The notes: a model not told the origin generated them from the letters alone. A DNA stretch of 41,457 nt from Actinomycetota bacterium (GCA_016927325.1 JAFGMY010000018.1:1-41457), one strand, 5' to 3'; shown: positions 28,593 to 35,738, counted from the stretch's first letter. Numbers and translations are program-made.

Positions 28593-29813
28593 TCAGAAGA
28601 GCGATTTATCGCTTATGTCCATAGCTTTATCCACCTGCTCCTTGAGCACCGGCGGAAGTCCTTCGATATCGACGTTCATGAAGCCCCGCACAATAGCGGA
28701 AATCGCTTCGTTCTCGGAGAGTCCCCTGGCCATAAGGTACTCGACCTCGTCTCTGGCGATTTTACCGACCGCCGCCTCGTGGGACATATCGACTCCGGCG
28801 ACCTTCCCGTCAAGTTCCGGGATGGCCTTTATCTCACCATCCCCTTTTAGAATCATGCCCTGACACTCGAGGTGGGCTTTGATACCCTCGACTTCACCGA
28901 CAAGCATCCCCCTGGCTACGATCCTGCCGCCGGTGGAAAGTGCGCGCGAGATGATCTCGCAACGTGTGTCCGGGGCGGACAATACCGCCCTGGCTCCCAC
29001 ATCCATGTCGGTTCCCGGCGGTGCGTACAGGACCGAGCTCAATCGCGCGGTTGCCCCTTTTCCGACAAGGTAGACGCTGGGATAGAGCTGCATGGACTCT
29101 ACCTGGTGCATCGAAATATAGTTGTTGATAAAGACGCCGCCTTCCTCAACCCTGGTTGCGCTTCTCGGCCTGACCGCCACCCTCCTGGACCAGTTATGGA
29201 TCATCGAGAACGTTATCTTGGCGTTTTTCTTGACGTAAAACTCACTCACTCCGACATGCAGGCCGCGGTTTTCCGGTGAATCGGTCGCGCAACCGGTGAT
29301 TATGTGGAGCTCAGAGCCTTCTTCCGCGATGATAACGTTGTGCACGTTCTGGCTCACGTCTTCCGACTTGAGGTACAAACAGGCCTGGACAGGAAACACC
29401 GTCCGGGCTCCCGGCATGGACCTTACAAAGTAGCCACCCTGGAAATTCAACTCCGCGTGCGCGGTATACTTGTCGGTTTCCACAGGGACCACGTTCCAGA
29501 CGTACTCTTCAAGCCAGGAATACTTTTCCAGCGCGTCTACCATGGACATTATCTCTATGCCGTCCTGCCTGGGAGAAGCGTGAAGGACCGAGCTGTCCAC
29601 CTGGATAAACGAACCGGACCTTTCATTGCCGGTGATGTCCACCCCGGCATTCAACAATCTTTCCTTGTCGACGATATCGATATTTTCCAGGTCCTGGGCG
29701 GGGTACTGCGGCGCGTTGGAACTGTATTCGTCAATATTGATGTCGGATCCGTATTCTGCTTTCTTGTTCTGCGCCTTGAGCGCTTTTTCTTTTATCTCTG
29801 ACACGTGAGACAC
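28593..29813 (-). CDS. SufB/SufD-family Fe-S assembly scaffold (minimal SUF type)
   Basis: 406 aa; HIITGCATDSPENRGLHVGVSEFYVKKNAKITFSMIHNW..., EGIKAHLECQGMILKGDGEIKAIPEL, DMSHEAAVGKIARDEVEYLMARGLSENEA. Confidence 0.9.
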   Translation of the reverse strand: MSHVSEIKEKALKAQNKKAEYGSDINIDEYSSNAPQYPAQDLENIDIVDKERLLNAGVDITGNERSGSFIQVDSSVLHASPRQDGIEIMSMVDALEKYSWLEEYVWNVVPVETDKYTAHAELNFQGGYFVRSMPGARTVFPVQACLYLKSEDVSQNVHNVIIAEEGSELHIITGCATDSPENRGLHVGVSEFYVKKNAKITFSMIHNWSRRVAVRPRSATRVEEGGVFINNYISMHQVESMQLYPSVYLVGKGATARLSSVLYAPPGTDMDVGARAVLSAPDTRCEIISRALSTGGRIVARGMLVGEVEGIKAHLECQGMILKGDGEIKAIPELDGKVAGVDMSHEAAVGKIARDEVEYLMARGLSENEAISAIVRGFMNVDIEGLPPVLKEQVDKAMDISDKSLF

Positions 29814-30514
29814 TCCTCATATCCATGGCTGCGGATTCCGTCCATTATTTCGTGGGGATTACCGGTACACCAGATTGTATTATTTACCAGGACACAGCCC
29901 TTGTCTGCTTCCACGTAGTCCAGAATGTACCCGGAGTGAGTGATAATCAGCCCGGATTTTTCCCGTTTTCTGTGAAGGTCTTTCTGAAGCAGTTCACGTA
30001 TCGAATTGCCGATAAGCCCCATATTGACGATGTCCACACCGGACTCCGGCTCGTCCAGCAGCACCAGGTCGGGATCCTGTGTCATCAACTGCAGTATTTC
30101 GGCTCTTTTTATTTCACCGCCGGAAAACCCGAGATTTATATCCCGGTCAAGGAAATCCGTGAAGTTGAGTTCTTCAGCCAGTTCAAGAGGGTCTTTGCCG
30201 TCCCTCTTGACCATCTCAAGCATTTGTTTCAGTTTCAGCCCCCGGATTGTGGGCGGCCGCTGAAACATGATCCCAATTCCGTGCTTCGCTCTTTCGTATG
30301 AAGGCCACTCGGTAATGTCCTCGCCCTTGTATATGATCTTCCCGCTTTCCACCTGGTAATTGCCGATTCCCATTATGGACATGATAAGGGAAGTCTTCCC
30401 GGAACCGTTTTCACCGAAAAGCATATAAGTTTCACCTTTGTCTATTGAAAGGCTGACATTTTCAAGTATCCGCTTTCCTTCCACCGATACCGTAAGATTT
30501 TGAACCTCGAGCAT
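29792..30514 (-). CDS. sufC: SufC-like ABC ATPase
   Basis: Walker A GENGSGKTS, NLGFSGGEIKRAEILQLM signature, DLVLLDEPESGVDI Walker B; ATG 30514 (MLEVQNLTVSVEG) preferred over 30592; overlaps the sufB-like gene. Confidence 0.92.
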   Translation of the reverse strand: MLEVQNLTVSVEGKRILENVSLSIDKGETYMLFGENGSGKTSLIMSIMGIGNYQVESGKIIYKGEDITEWPSYERAKHGIGIMFQRPPTIRGLKLKQMLEMVKRDGKDPLELAEELNFTDFLDRDINLGFSGGEIKRAEILQLMTQDPDLVLLDEPESGVDIVNMGLIGNSIRELLQKDLHRKREKSGLIITHSGYILDYVEADKGCVLVNNTIWCTGNPHEIMDGIRSHGYEECLTCQR

Positions 30515-30569
30515 GCTACACCTCTTCAGAGTCGTTAGAGCCGGTCGGCTCTTTCGTGATTTCCATAAA

Positions 30570-30616
30570 GATAGAAAAGGCCCTTGCCTCATAATTATAA
30601 CAACACGGGCAAGGGC
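30570..30616 (-). terminator. Rho-independent terminator or attenuator-like hairpin between the ssb operon and the sufC-like gene
   Basis: Perfect 9-bp stem GCCCTTGCC/GGCAAGGGC (30580-30588 with 30608-30616), followed on the minus strand by CTTTTCTATC. Confidence 0.6.
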
Positions 30617-30631
30617 TGAATATAAGTTTCA

Positions 30632-30644
30632 TGTCAATATGACA
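30632..30644. promoter_or_regulatory. Palindrome TGTCA-ATA-TGACA upstream of the sufCB-like pair
   Basis: Perfect 5-3-5 inverted repeat in the intergenic region; regulator unknown. Confidence 0.35.
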
Positions 30645-30649
30645 CAACT

Positions 30650-30916
30650 TTAATTTTCGCTGGTGTTTATGTTCAGCTCGTCGATCCTGTTTTTTCTCAA
30701 GACGGTCGGATGAAGGCGCATTACCTCGCCGTCACCTCTTTCGATTGTTCTCAAGGCGGTTATGAGGGTCTCGACGAAATCCTTGAACTCCTCCCTGAAA
30801 AAAGACATGTGTATGAAATCATGCTGGACCACGAACGTCTCCGCTTCCTCGTATTTCCATACCGAGGTTTCTATACCATTCTTTGAAGTAAACGACGATA
30901 GATCTGTGATTGCCAC
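30650..30916 (-). CDS. Uncharacterised 88-aa protein downstream of ssb
   Basis: Same strand as ssb, strong RBS (AAAGGAGAG) upstream of ATG; no recognisable family. Confidence 0.7.
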   Translation of the reverse strand: MAITDLSSFTSKNGIETSVWKYEEAETFVVQHDFIHMSFFREEFKDFVETLITALRTIERGDGEVMRLHPTVLRKNRIDELNINTSEN

Positions 30917-30967
30917 TGTTTCTCTCCTTTCGCTAATCCGTTCACGTGTGTTCTCCGGTTACTGTTC

Positions 30968-31315
30968 TTACGCCGGTAGTGCCTGAAACTCGAGGGAGCT
31001 GCCGACGACACCCGCCTTGATTTTAGTTTTACTTTTCGGATTACCGTTGTCGTCAACCCACTGATCGTGCTTCAGCTCGCCGACCACCACCACCCTGTCT
31101 CCTTTTTTGAGCGAATCCAGAATGTTGGCGGCCTGCACCCCCCAGCACTCAACATCCAGGAACTCCGTTCTTGATTGAGGAGTCGCTTCCTTGTCTTCAT
31201 CCGGCCTTCTCATGCGGTTGACGGCCACGCGGAAGTTGGTCACGTTCAGCCCGTCGGAGCCGGCCTTTGGGTCGGAAGTCAGGTTTCCGACTAACGCAAT
31301 GCTGTTAAAGTACAT
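30968..31315 (-). CDS. ssb: Single-stranded DNA-binding protein, OB fold only (no acidic C-terminal tail)
   Basis: MYFNSIALVGNLTSDPK, NFRVAVNR, EFLDVECWGVQAANILDSLKKGDRVVVVGELKHDQW; 115 aa, ends ...GSSLEFQALPA. Confidence 0.9.
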   Translation of the reverse strand: MYFNSIALVGNLTSDPKAGSDGLNVTNFRVAVNRMRRPDEDKEATPQSRTEFLDVECWGVQAANILDSLKKGDRVVVVGELKHDQWVDDNGNPKSKTKIKAGVVGSSLEFQALPA

Positions 31316-31393
31316 TGTTACCCCCGTTCCTTTCTCGTCAGCTTATGGTTGACGCCACTTACGGAGACGTTCGATATTTAGAACGCCTGTGGA

Positions 31394-31429
31394 TTGACCG
31401 ACCGGTATAAATATTGGTATCATATGATA
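31394..31429 (+). promoter_or_regulatory. Candidate promoter/operator for the XRE gene: TTGACC-N18-TATCAT with 12-bp palindrome TATCATATGATA over the -10
   Basis: Read directly; palindrome 31418-31429 begins at the -10 hexamer. Confidence 0.35.
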
Positions 31430-31502
31430 GATGTTACTTATGTCGCTAATATGACAAGATTGTTGTCCATTGAATCATAATTAGATGGAGGTGTCAACCG
31501 CG

Positions 31503-31763
31503 TTGGAAAAGGAAATAAGAAAAGAGTTTCAGGTTTCAGATGAAGCGGTGTTGAGATACGACAAGGCGTTCGCCGATCGGTTGAAGAACATGAGGGACAG
31601 GAACGGCCTGAAAAGGGACTGGGTGGCCGAACAGCTTGGTGTTCACTACAACACTTTAAAAAACTGGGAACTTGGAAAGTCGCATCCCGGGACCAGGGAG
31701 ATAATCGTGCTCTCGAAGATATACCATGTTACGCTTGATGAGTTCTTTAAAGGCCTTGCTTGA
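31503..31763 (+). CDS. XRE-family helix-turn-helix transcriptional regulator
   Basis: LKNMRDRNGLKRDWVAEQLGVHYNTLKNWELGKSHPGTREIIVLSKIYHVTLDEFF; GGAGGTG 9 nt before TTG 31503 suggests a later start than track 31485. Confidence 0.85.
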   Translation: MEKEIRKEFQVSDEAVLRYDKAFADRLKNMRDRNGLKRDWVAEQLGVHYNTLKNWELGKSHPGTREIIVLSKIYHVTLDEFFKGLA

Positions 31764-31929
31764 AAACGTGATTGAATTTGAAAGACTTTTTGGGCGAATT
31801 CTCTTCTTAATGAAACCGTGCCTCCGGATCAGCCTCGTATAAAAAACTTTGTAAATAGAGTGCCATTCATTGATATTTCAACTTAGGAAAAGGTATATGT
31901 TACCGATTGGTAAATAACTCAATAGAGCC

Positions 31930-31960
31930 TGGTTCACCGGGTCGTCGATGGTTGACCGGG
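31930..31960 (+). repeat. Two 12-nt direct repeats TGGTT(C/G)ACCGGG, period 19
   Basis: 31930-31941 and 31949-31960, one mismatch. Confidence 0.45.
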
Positions 31961-32074
31961 TTCGGCGGCTAACTTTCATAGGCAAATGCAGAGGCACAGT
32001 TTGTTTTCTGATGCAGAATGGCTGCAGGTGAAATTATCCGGGTACTGTACTTTTGGGGATAGGGGGGATAGCAA

Positions 32075-32254
32075 GTGGAAAGAAGGCCTGAGATGGACAG
32101 AAGGGAGGTCGCCCTCGAGTTGGTTAAACTTGGAGCGACGACCGGCATTATAAAGATTGATGATTTGAAGGGTTTTGGCACTCTTTTGAAGGCATACACG
32201 AAAGCTTTTGAGGCGGTGATCGAAAGCGAACGTACGCCGATGTTGAAAAAGTAG
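32075..32254 (+). CDS. Small 59-aa protein missed by the 60-aa ORF cut-off (start GTG 32075, or ATG 32093)
   Basis: VERRPEMDRREVALELVKLGATTGIIKIDDLKGFGTLLKAYTKAFEAVIESERTPMLKK; purine-rich RBS AGGGGGGATA upstream; balanced helical composition. Confidence 0.6.
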   Translation: MERRPEMDRREVALELVKLGATTGIIKIDDLKGFGTLLKAYTKAFEAVIESERTPMLKK

Positions 32255-32320
32255 GCGGGCCGTTCAGCTGTACGGGTTGTCAATTCCTGTTGTTTGCCCT
32301 ACCATCATTTAGTTGCACGT

Positions 32321-32395
32321 GGGCGTTTAGCTCAGCGGGAGAGCACCTGCCTTACAAGCAGGGGGTCACTGGTTCAAATCCAGTAACGCCCACCA
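32321..32395 (+). tRNA. tRNA-Val (anticodon TAC), CCA encoded
   Basis: Full cloverleaf: GGGCGTT/AACGCCC acceptor, D arm GCTC..GAGC, anticodon stem CCTGC/GCAGG with loop CTTACAA, T arm ACTGG-TTCAAAT-CCAGT, A discriminator, CCA. Confidence 0.97.
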
Positions 32396-32396
32396 T
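32367..32396 (+). repeat. att-like direct repeat, copy 1 (within tRNA-Val 3' end)
   Basis: CACTGGTTCAAATCCAGTAACGCCCACCAT, identical to 32554-32583. Confidence 0.9.
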
Positions 32397-32454
32397 CAAC
32401 CAATCATGATATGAACCATTGACCCCAATGACGTCTAATATCAGTCACGCTTTC

Positions 32455-32474
32455 GTGGGGCTCTCCAGCCCCGC
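32455..32474 (+). repeat. Hairpin GGGGCT-CTCC-AGCCCC between the att-like repeats
   Basis: Perfect 6-bp stem, extendable to 8 with one wobble. Confidence 0.5.
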
Positions 32475-32511
32475 TCATTTGTTAAAACAATCTTTGAAAT
32501 CAAACTCCTTT

Positions 32512-32536
32512 AGTGCGGGGCTCTCAGCCCGGCACT
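32512..32536 (+). repeat. Hairpin AGTGCGGGGCT-CTC-AGCCCGGCACT between the att-like repeats
   Basis: 10 base pairs with one G-G mismatch; same core as the previous hairpin. Confidence 0.55.
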
Positions 32537-32553
32537 ATCATGGTGTTATGATC

Positions 32554-32583
32554 CACTGGTTCAAATCCAGTAACGCCCACCAT
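32554..32583 (+). repeat. att-like direct repeat, copy 2 (truncated tRNA-Val 3' end)
   Basis: 30/30 identical to 32367-32396; upstream flank is not tRNA-like. Confidence 0.9.
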
Positions 32584-32759
32584 TTAACCCCGGTGCCTGC
32601 GGTTTTGTTTTGCCGAAGACAAAATTAAACCCCTGACATCGGTCTCACTTTATGAATACGCAAACATCCCGTACTGCAAACCAGTGATTTGGTCACCAGC
32701 TCCACAAGCCACAAAACCAATGAAGCAATGCCTGTGAATCAGCTCCTTTAGTGAAACGT

Positions 32760-33371
32760 CTATTTCCAGGCGGGGGCATCACTCAAACGGGAACCGCACT
32801 GGTCGCAGAGTTCGGTATGAGCGGGAAGTTTCCGCCCGCAACCGGTGCAGGACTTGATAAAGTAGCTGTCGTCAAGAAACGTGCCGCACTTCCAGCATGC
32901 TACATAGTGGCTGGGGACGTAAACGTTGCAGTTGACGCACAGAACCGACCCATTTTCAAATTCCCACCGGGCCGGGGCGAAAACGGTACGGTCGGATTGG
33001 GGGTACGAAGGATAAGTGTTTATTTTGAAAGCAACCTGATTTGTCTGGGCTGTTTTGGATGATCTGTTTGCGTAATAGAGAACGGCGAAGATGACTGCTA
33101 CGGAAAGAAAACCGAATGCTCCAAGCCAGGTAACGGCCTGACCGGCCGGGCCTTCCACCAGGTGCCCGTTCAGTAGAGCCCAGACGCTGATGAAACATGG
33201 GGCTGCCAGCGTCAAGCGATTCAAGTCGGCTTTCCTGCTGAATCGCCAGAAGAACGCAGAGGCAAGAAGAGCGAGCAGTATCGCAAGCAAAGGCATGATA
33301 GTGTAATCAAAATACTGGTCCATTGAAAATTCAACCGCAAAAACTGCATAGAGTGATGAAACGCCGCCCAT
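32760..33371 (-). CDS. Membrane protein with C-terminal zinc ribbons
   Basis: About three TM segments, then CVNC...CWKCG and CTGCGRKLPAHTELCDQCGSRL. Confidence 0.8.
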   Translation of the reverse strand: MGGVSSLYAVFAVEFSMDQYFDYTIMPLLAILLALLASAFFWRFSRKADLNRLTLAAPCFISVWALLNGHLVEGPAGQAVTWLGAFGFLSVAVIFAVLYYANRSSKTAQTNQVAFKINTYPSYPQSDRTVFAPARWEFENGSVLCVNCNVYVPSHYVACWKCGTFLDDSYFIKSCTGCGRKLPAHTELCDQCGSRLSDAPAWK

Positions 33372-33805
33372 TGGATACCGCCTCCCGTTTGCCGATCAGT
33401 GCCTTCAGCAATTCAACTGTTTCCCCCGGATCACCGTAATTATAAACACATTACAGTGATTCATTCCATGCCTTGCGCACACCGTCCTTCATGCAAAGTT
33501 CCGGCCGGGAGGGCGTTCGGGTTGAATTCTGAGGATTCATGGATAACTGTCCGGTGTTTATTTGTGTACGTTTCCAGAAGCAGGAGATTGCCGGGACATT
33601 GACGCGTTTTGACAATTTCGACTGTTGTTCCCGATCGTCCTGGAGCCGGCATGGAATACCGCACGCTCTTCGAACCCGGCCTTCTCGACTTTGCACTGCG
33701 CATTCTGTATCATTGCGGAGTTGCGGAGCCTGAAAAAGTTCCAGAATCGGACAGGCCGGCCCGTAATTATTGTATGGAAGGCTCAAGCAGGGCAGAGGAG
33801 TTGCT

Positions 33806-34324
33806 ATGCCGACGGTGTTCGCCGTTAACTGGACCGCGATATTTTCAGAAATGAACAGGTACCTTGCCACGTTTCTTATCGCCATGATTCCGATTGCGGA
33901 GCTCAGGGGTGCAATCCCGTATGCATGGCACATGGGGATACCGTGGTGGCAGGCTTATATTATTAGTGTCGCCGGGAACATGACCCCGATATTTTTCATC
34001 CTCTGGCTTCTGGAACCGGTTTCAAAATGGCTTATGGAGAACTCGAAAATCTTCAACAAGTTTTTCGAATGGTTATTCGGCAGGACCCGGAGAAAGCTGG
34101 AGAAGAGGTATGCAATTTACGCGGAACTGGCCCTCGCGATTTTTGTTGCCATTCCGTTGCCGGTGACAGGGGCATGGACAGGTTCCGTGGCGGCTTTTGT
34201 GTTCGATATTCCATATCGCAAAGCCCTGTTATGGATATTCGTCGGTGTACTTACCGCCGGTTTGATAGTAACCGCCGTAATGGGGACATCCGTTGGTATC
34301 TTTAACATATTTAAAGGTGGTTAA
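33806..34324 (+). CDS. Small multidrug-export (Sm_multidrug_ex / COG2426) family membrane protein
   Basis: LIAMIPIAELRGAIPYAWHMGIPWWQAYIISVAGN, IPLPVTGAWTGSVAAFVF; ATG 33806 preferred over 33770. Confidence 0.85.
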   Translation: MPTVFAVNWTAIFSEMNRYLATFLIAMIPIAELRGAIPYAWHMGIPWWQAYIISVAGNMTPIFFILWLLEPVSKWLMENSKIFNKFFEWLFGRTRRKLEKRYAIYAELALAIFVAIPLPVTGAWTGSVAAFVFDIPYRKALLWIFVGVLTAGLIVTAVMGTSVGIFNIFKGG

Positions 34325-34404
34325 AAGTGCGGGAAGGTAGTTGAAAGACGTCACTCTTGAGGTATCATGATGAATGTTGAATATTTCAGGACAAATCAAG
34401 GGAG

Positions 34405-35139
34405 TTGTATGTGAGCGGGATTGATTCCGACGCTCGGAACAGAAGACTGCTGGAAGTCCAGGTGATCGACACCAGGATATTCGATCTTAAGAACCAGATA
34501 ATTAATCTTGCCGGAAAGCACGGTCTGGACGAACTCGAGCGCGAAGCCGAAAGCGTGGGGGAGTCACTCCAAAGCAGGAAAAACGCGCTGGAAGCTCTCG
34601 AACACAGGCAGCACAAGCTTGACGGTGAGCTCGATCTGCTGACGCTTAAGATCAAGAAGGAAAAAGAGAAGCTGTTCAGCGGTACGATAATGAACCCTAA
34701 AGAGCTTAACGGGATAAACGAGGAGATACAGTCTCTGGAGAAGAGGCGTGATGAAATGGAGACCGAAGATCTGGAGTTGATGGATGCGTCTGATCTGGCG
34801 GGTGAGGAAGTCAAGACAGCCGGGAGCGAGTTCAAGGAAATCGCCGGACGGCAGGATGAGGCGAAAGGCGCATACACCGCCGAACTTGCCGACCTTGAAA
34901 AACAGATAAGCGTGTTGGAAGAGGAGCGGGACGCCTTGAAAGGGGAACTCGACAGTGAGACGGTTGAACTCTACGAAAAGCTCTTGAGACAAAAGGGCGG
35001 GCTTGCTGTTGTCAAGATTGAACACGGCAGGAACTGTGGGGGTTGTCACATTGAGTTCAGCATCAGCCAGGTTGACCGTTTCCAGCACGAGGAAGGCTTC
35101 TTCCGGTGTGAATTCTGCCAGAGGATTCTTGTGAAATGA
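34405..35139 (+). CDS. Coiled-coil protein with C4-type zinc ribbon (zf-RING_7/DUF164-like)
   Basis: Long coiled coil; C-terminal CGGCHIEFSISQ...FFRCEFCQRILV; adjacent to rnhA as in actinobacteria. Confidence 0.88.
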   Translation: MYVSGIDSDARNRRLLEVQVIDTRIFDLKNQIINLAGKHGLDELEREAESVGESLQSRKNALEALEHRQHKLDGELDLLTLKIKKEKEKLFSGTIMNPKELNGINEEIQSLEKRRDEMETEDLELMDASDLAGEEVKTAGSEFKEIAGRQDEAKGAYTAELADLEKQISVLEEERDALKGELDSETVELYEKLLRQKGGLAVVKIEHGRNCGGCHIEFSISQVDRFQHEEGFFRCEFCQRILVK

Positions 35140-35155
35140 TTCTTTTACTGATTGC

Positions 35156-35641
35156 GTGAATATGGTTATGGGACATGGAGACTGGTTGAACATATATTCC
35201 GATGGTGGTTCGCGCGGCAACCCAGGGCCTGCCGGAATCGGCGGTCAGGCGATTGACGAAAAAGGCCGTGTTCTTGCGGAGGTATGTGAATTTCTTGGAG
35301 ACGCCACAAATAACGTAGCGGAGTACCGGGCTCTTATACGCATACTCGAGGAAAGCGCCGGGTTGGGATTCAACAAGATAAGCATAAGGACCGACAGTGA
35401 ACTCGTGGCATATCAGATAACCGGTGCGTACAGGATAAAAAGCAAAAACCTGTTGCCTCTGGCCGAGAGGGTGAGATCGCTGCTCGAAAAGTACGAGGAT
35501 GTAAGAGTCACGGCGATTCCGAGGGAAGAGAATGAGGTTAGTGACCGGCTTGCCAATACTGCTATCGACATGGGGCTCGAGGGTGAGATAGAGCCGATAT
35601 CACCCGGCCACGCGCAAGGGACGCAGGGCAACCTGTTTTAA
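35156..35641 (+). CDS. rnhA: Ribonuclease HI family protein
   Basis: IYSDGGSRGNPGPAGIGG, NNVAEYRALI, RTDSELVAYQITGAYRIKSKNL. Confidence 0.92.
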   Translation: MNMVMGHGDWLNIYSDGGSRGNPGPAGIGGQAIDEKGRVLAEVCEFLGDATNNVAEYRALIRILEESAGLGFNKISIRTDSELVAYQITGAYRIKSKNLLPLAERVRSLLEKYEDVRVTAIPREENEVSDRLANTAIDMGLEGEIEPISPGHAQGTQGNLF

Positions 35642-35710
35642 AACGGTGGATCCAATTGCAGGGGACGATCCCTGTACTTGAGCGCCTACTTTAAATAGTC
35701 ATTTTTATGA

Positions 35711-35738
35711 GCACGGGGACGGCCGTGTTTTTATTAGA
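35711..35738 (+). terminator. Possible rho-independent terminator (CACGG-GGACGG-CCGTG then TTTTTATT)
   Basis: 5-bp GC stem followed by a T-tract, downstream of rnhA. Confidence 0.5.

Noticed and set aside
31969-32283. 104-aa minus-strand ORF antisense to the 59-aa ORF
   Set aside because: No motif or clear RBS; the plus-strand ORF has a better RBS and protein-like composition.
33451-33933. 160-aa minus-strand ORF over the intergenic gap and the Sm_multidrug_ex gene
   Set aside because: Overlaps the well-supported plus-strand gene and has no recognisable motif or RBS.
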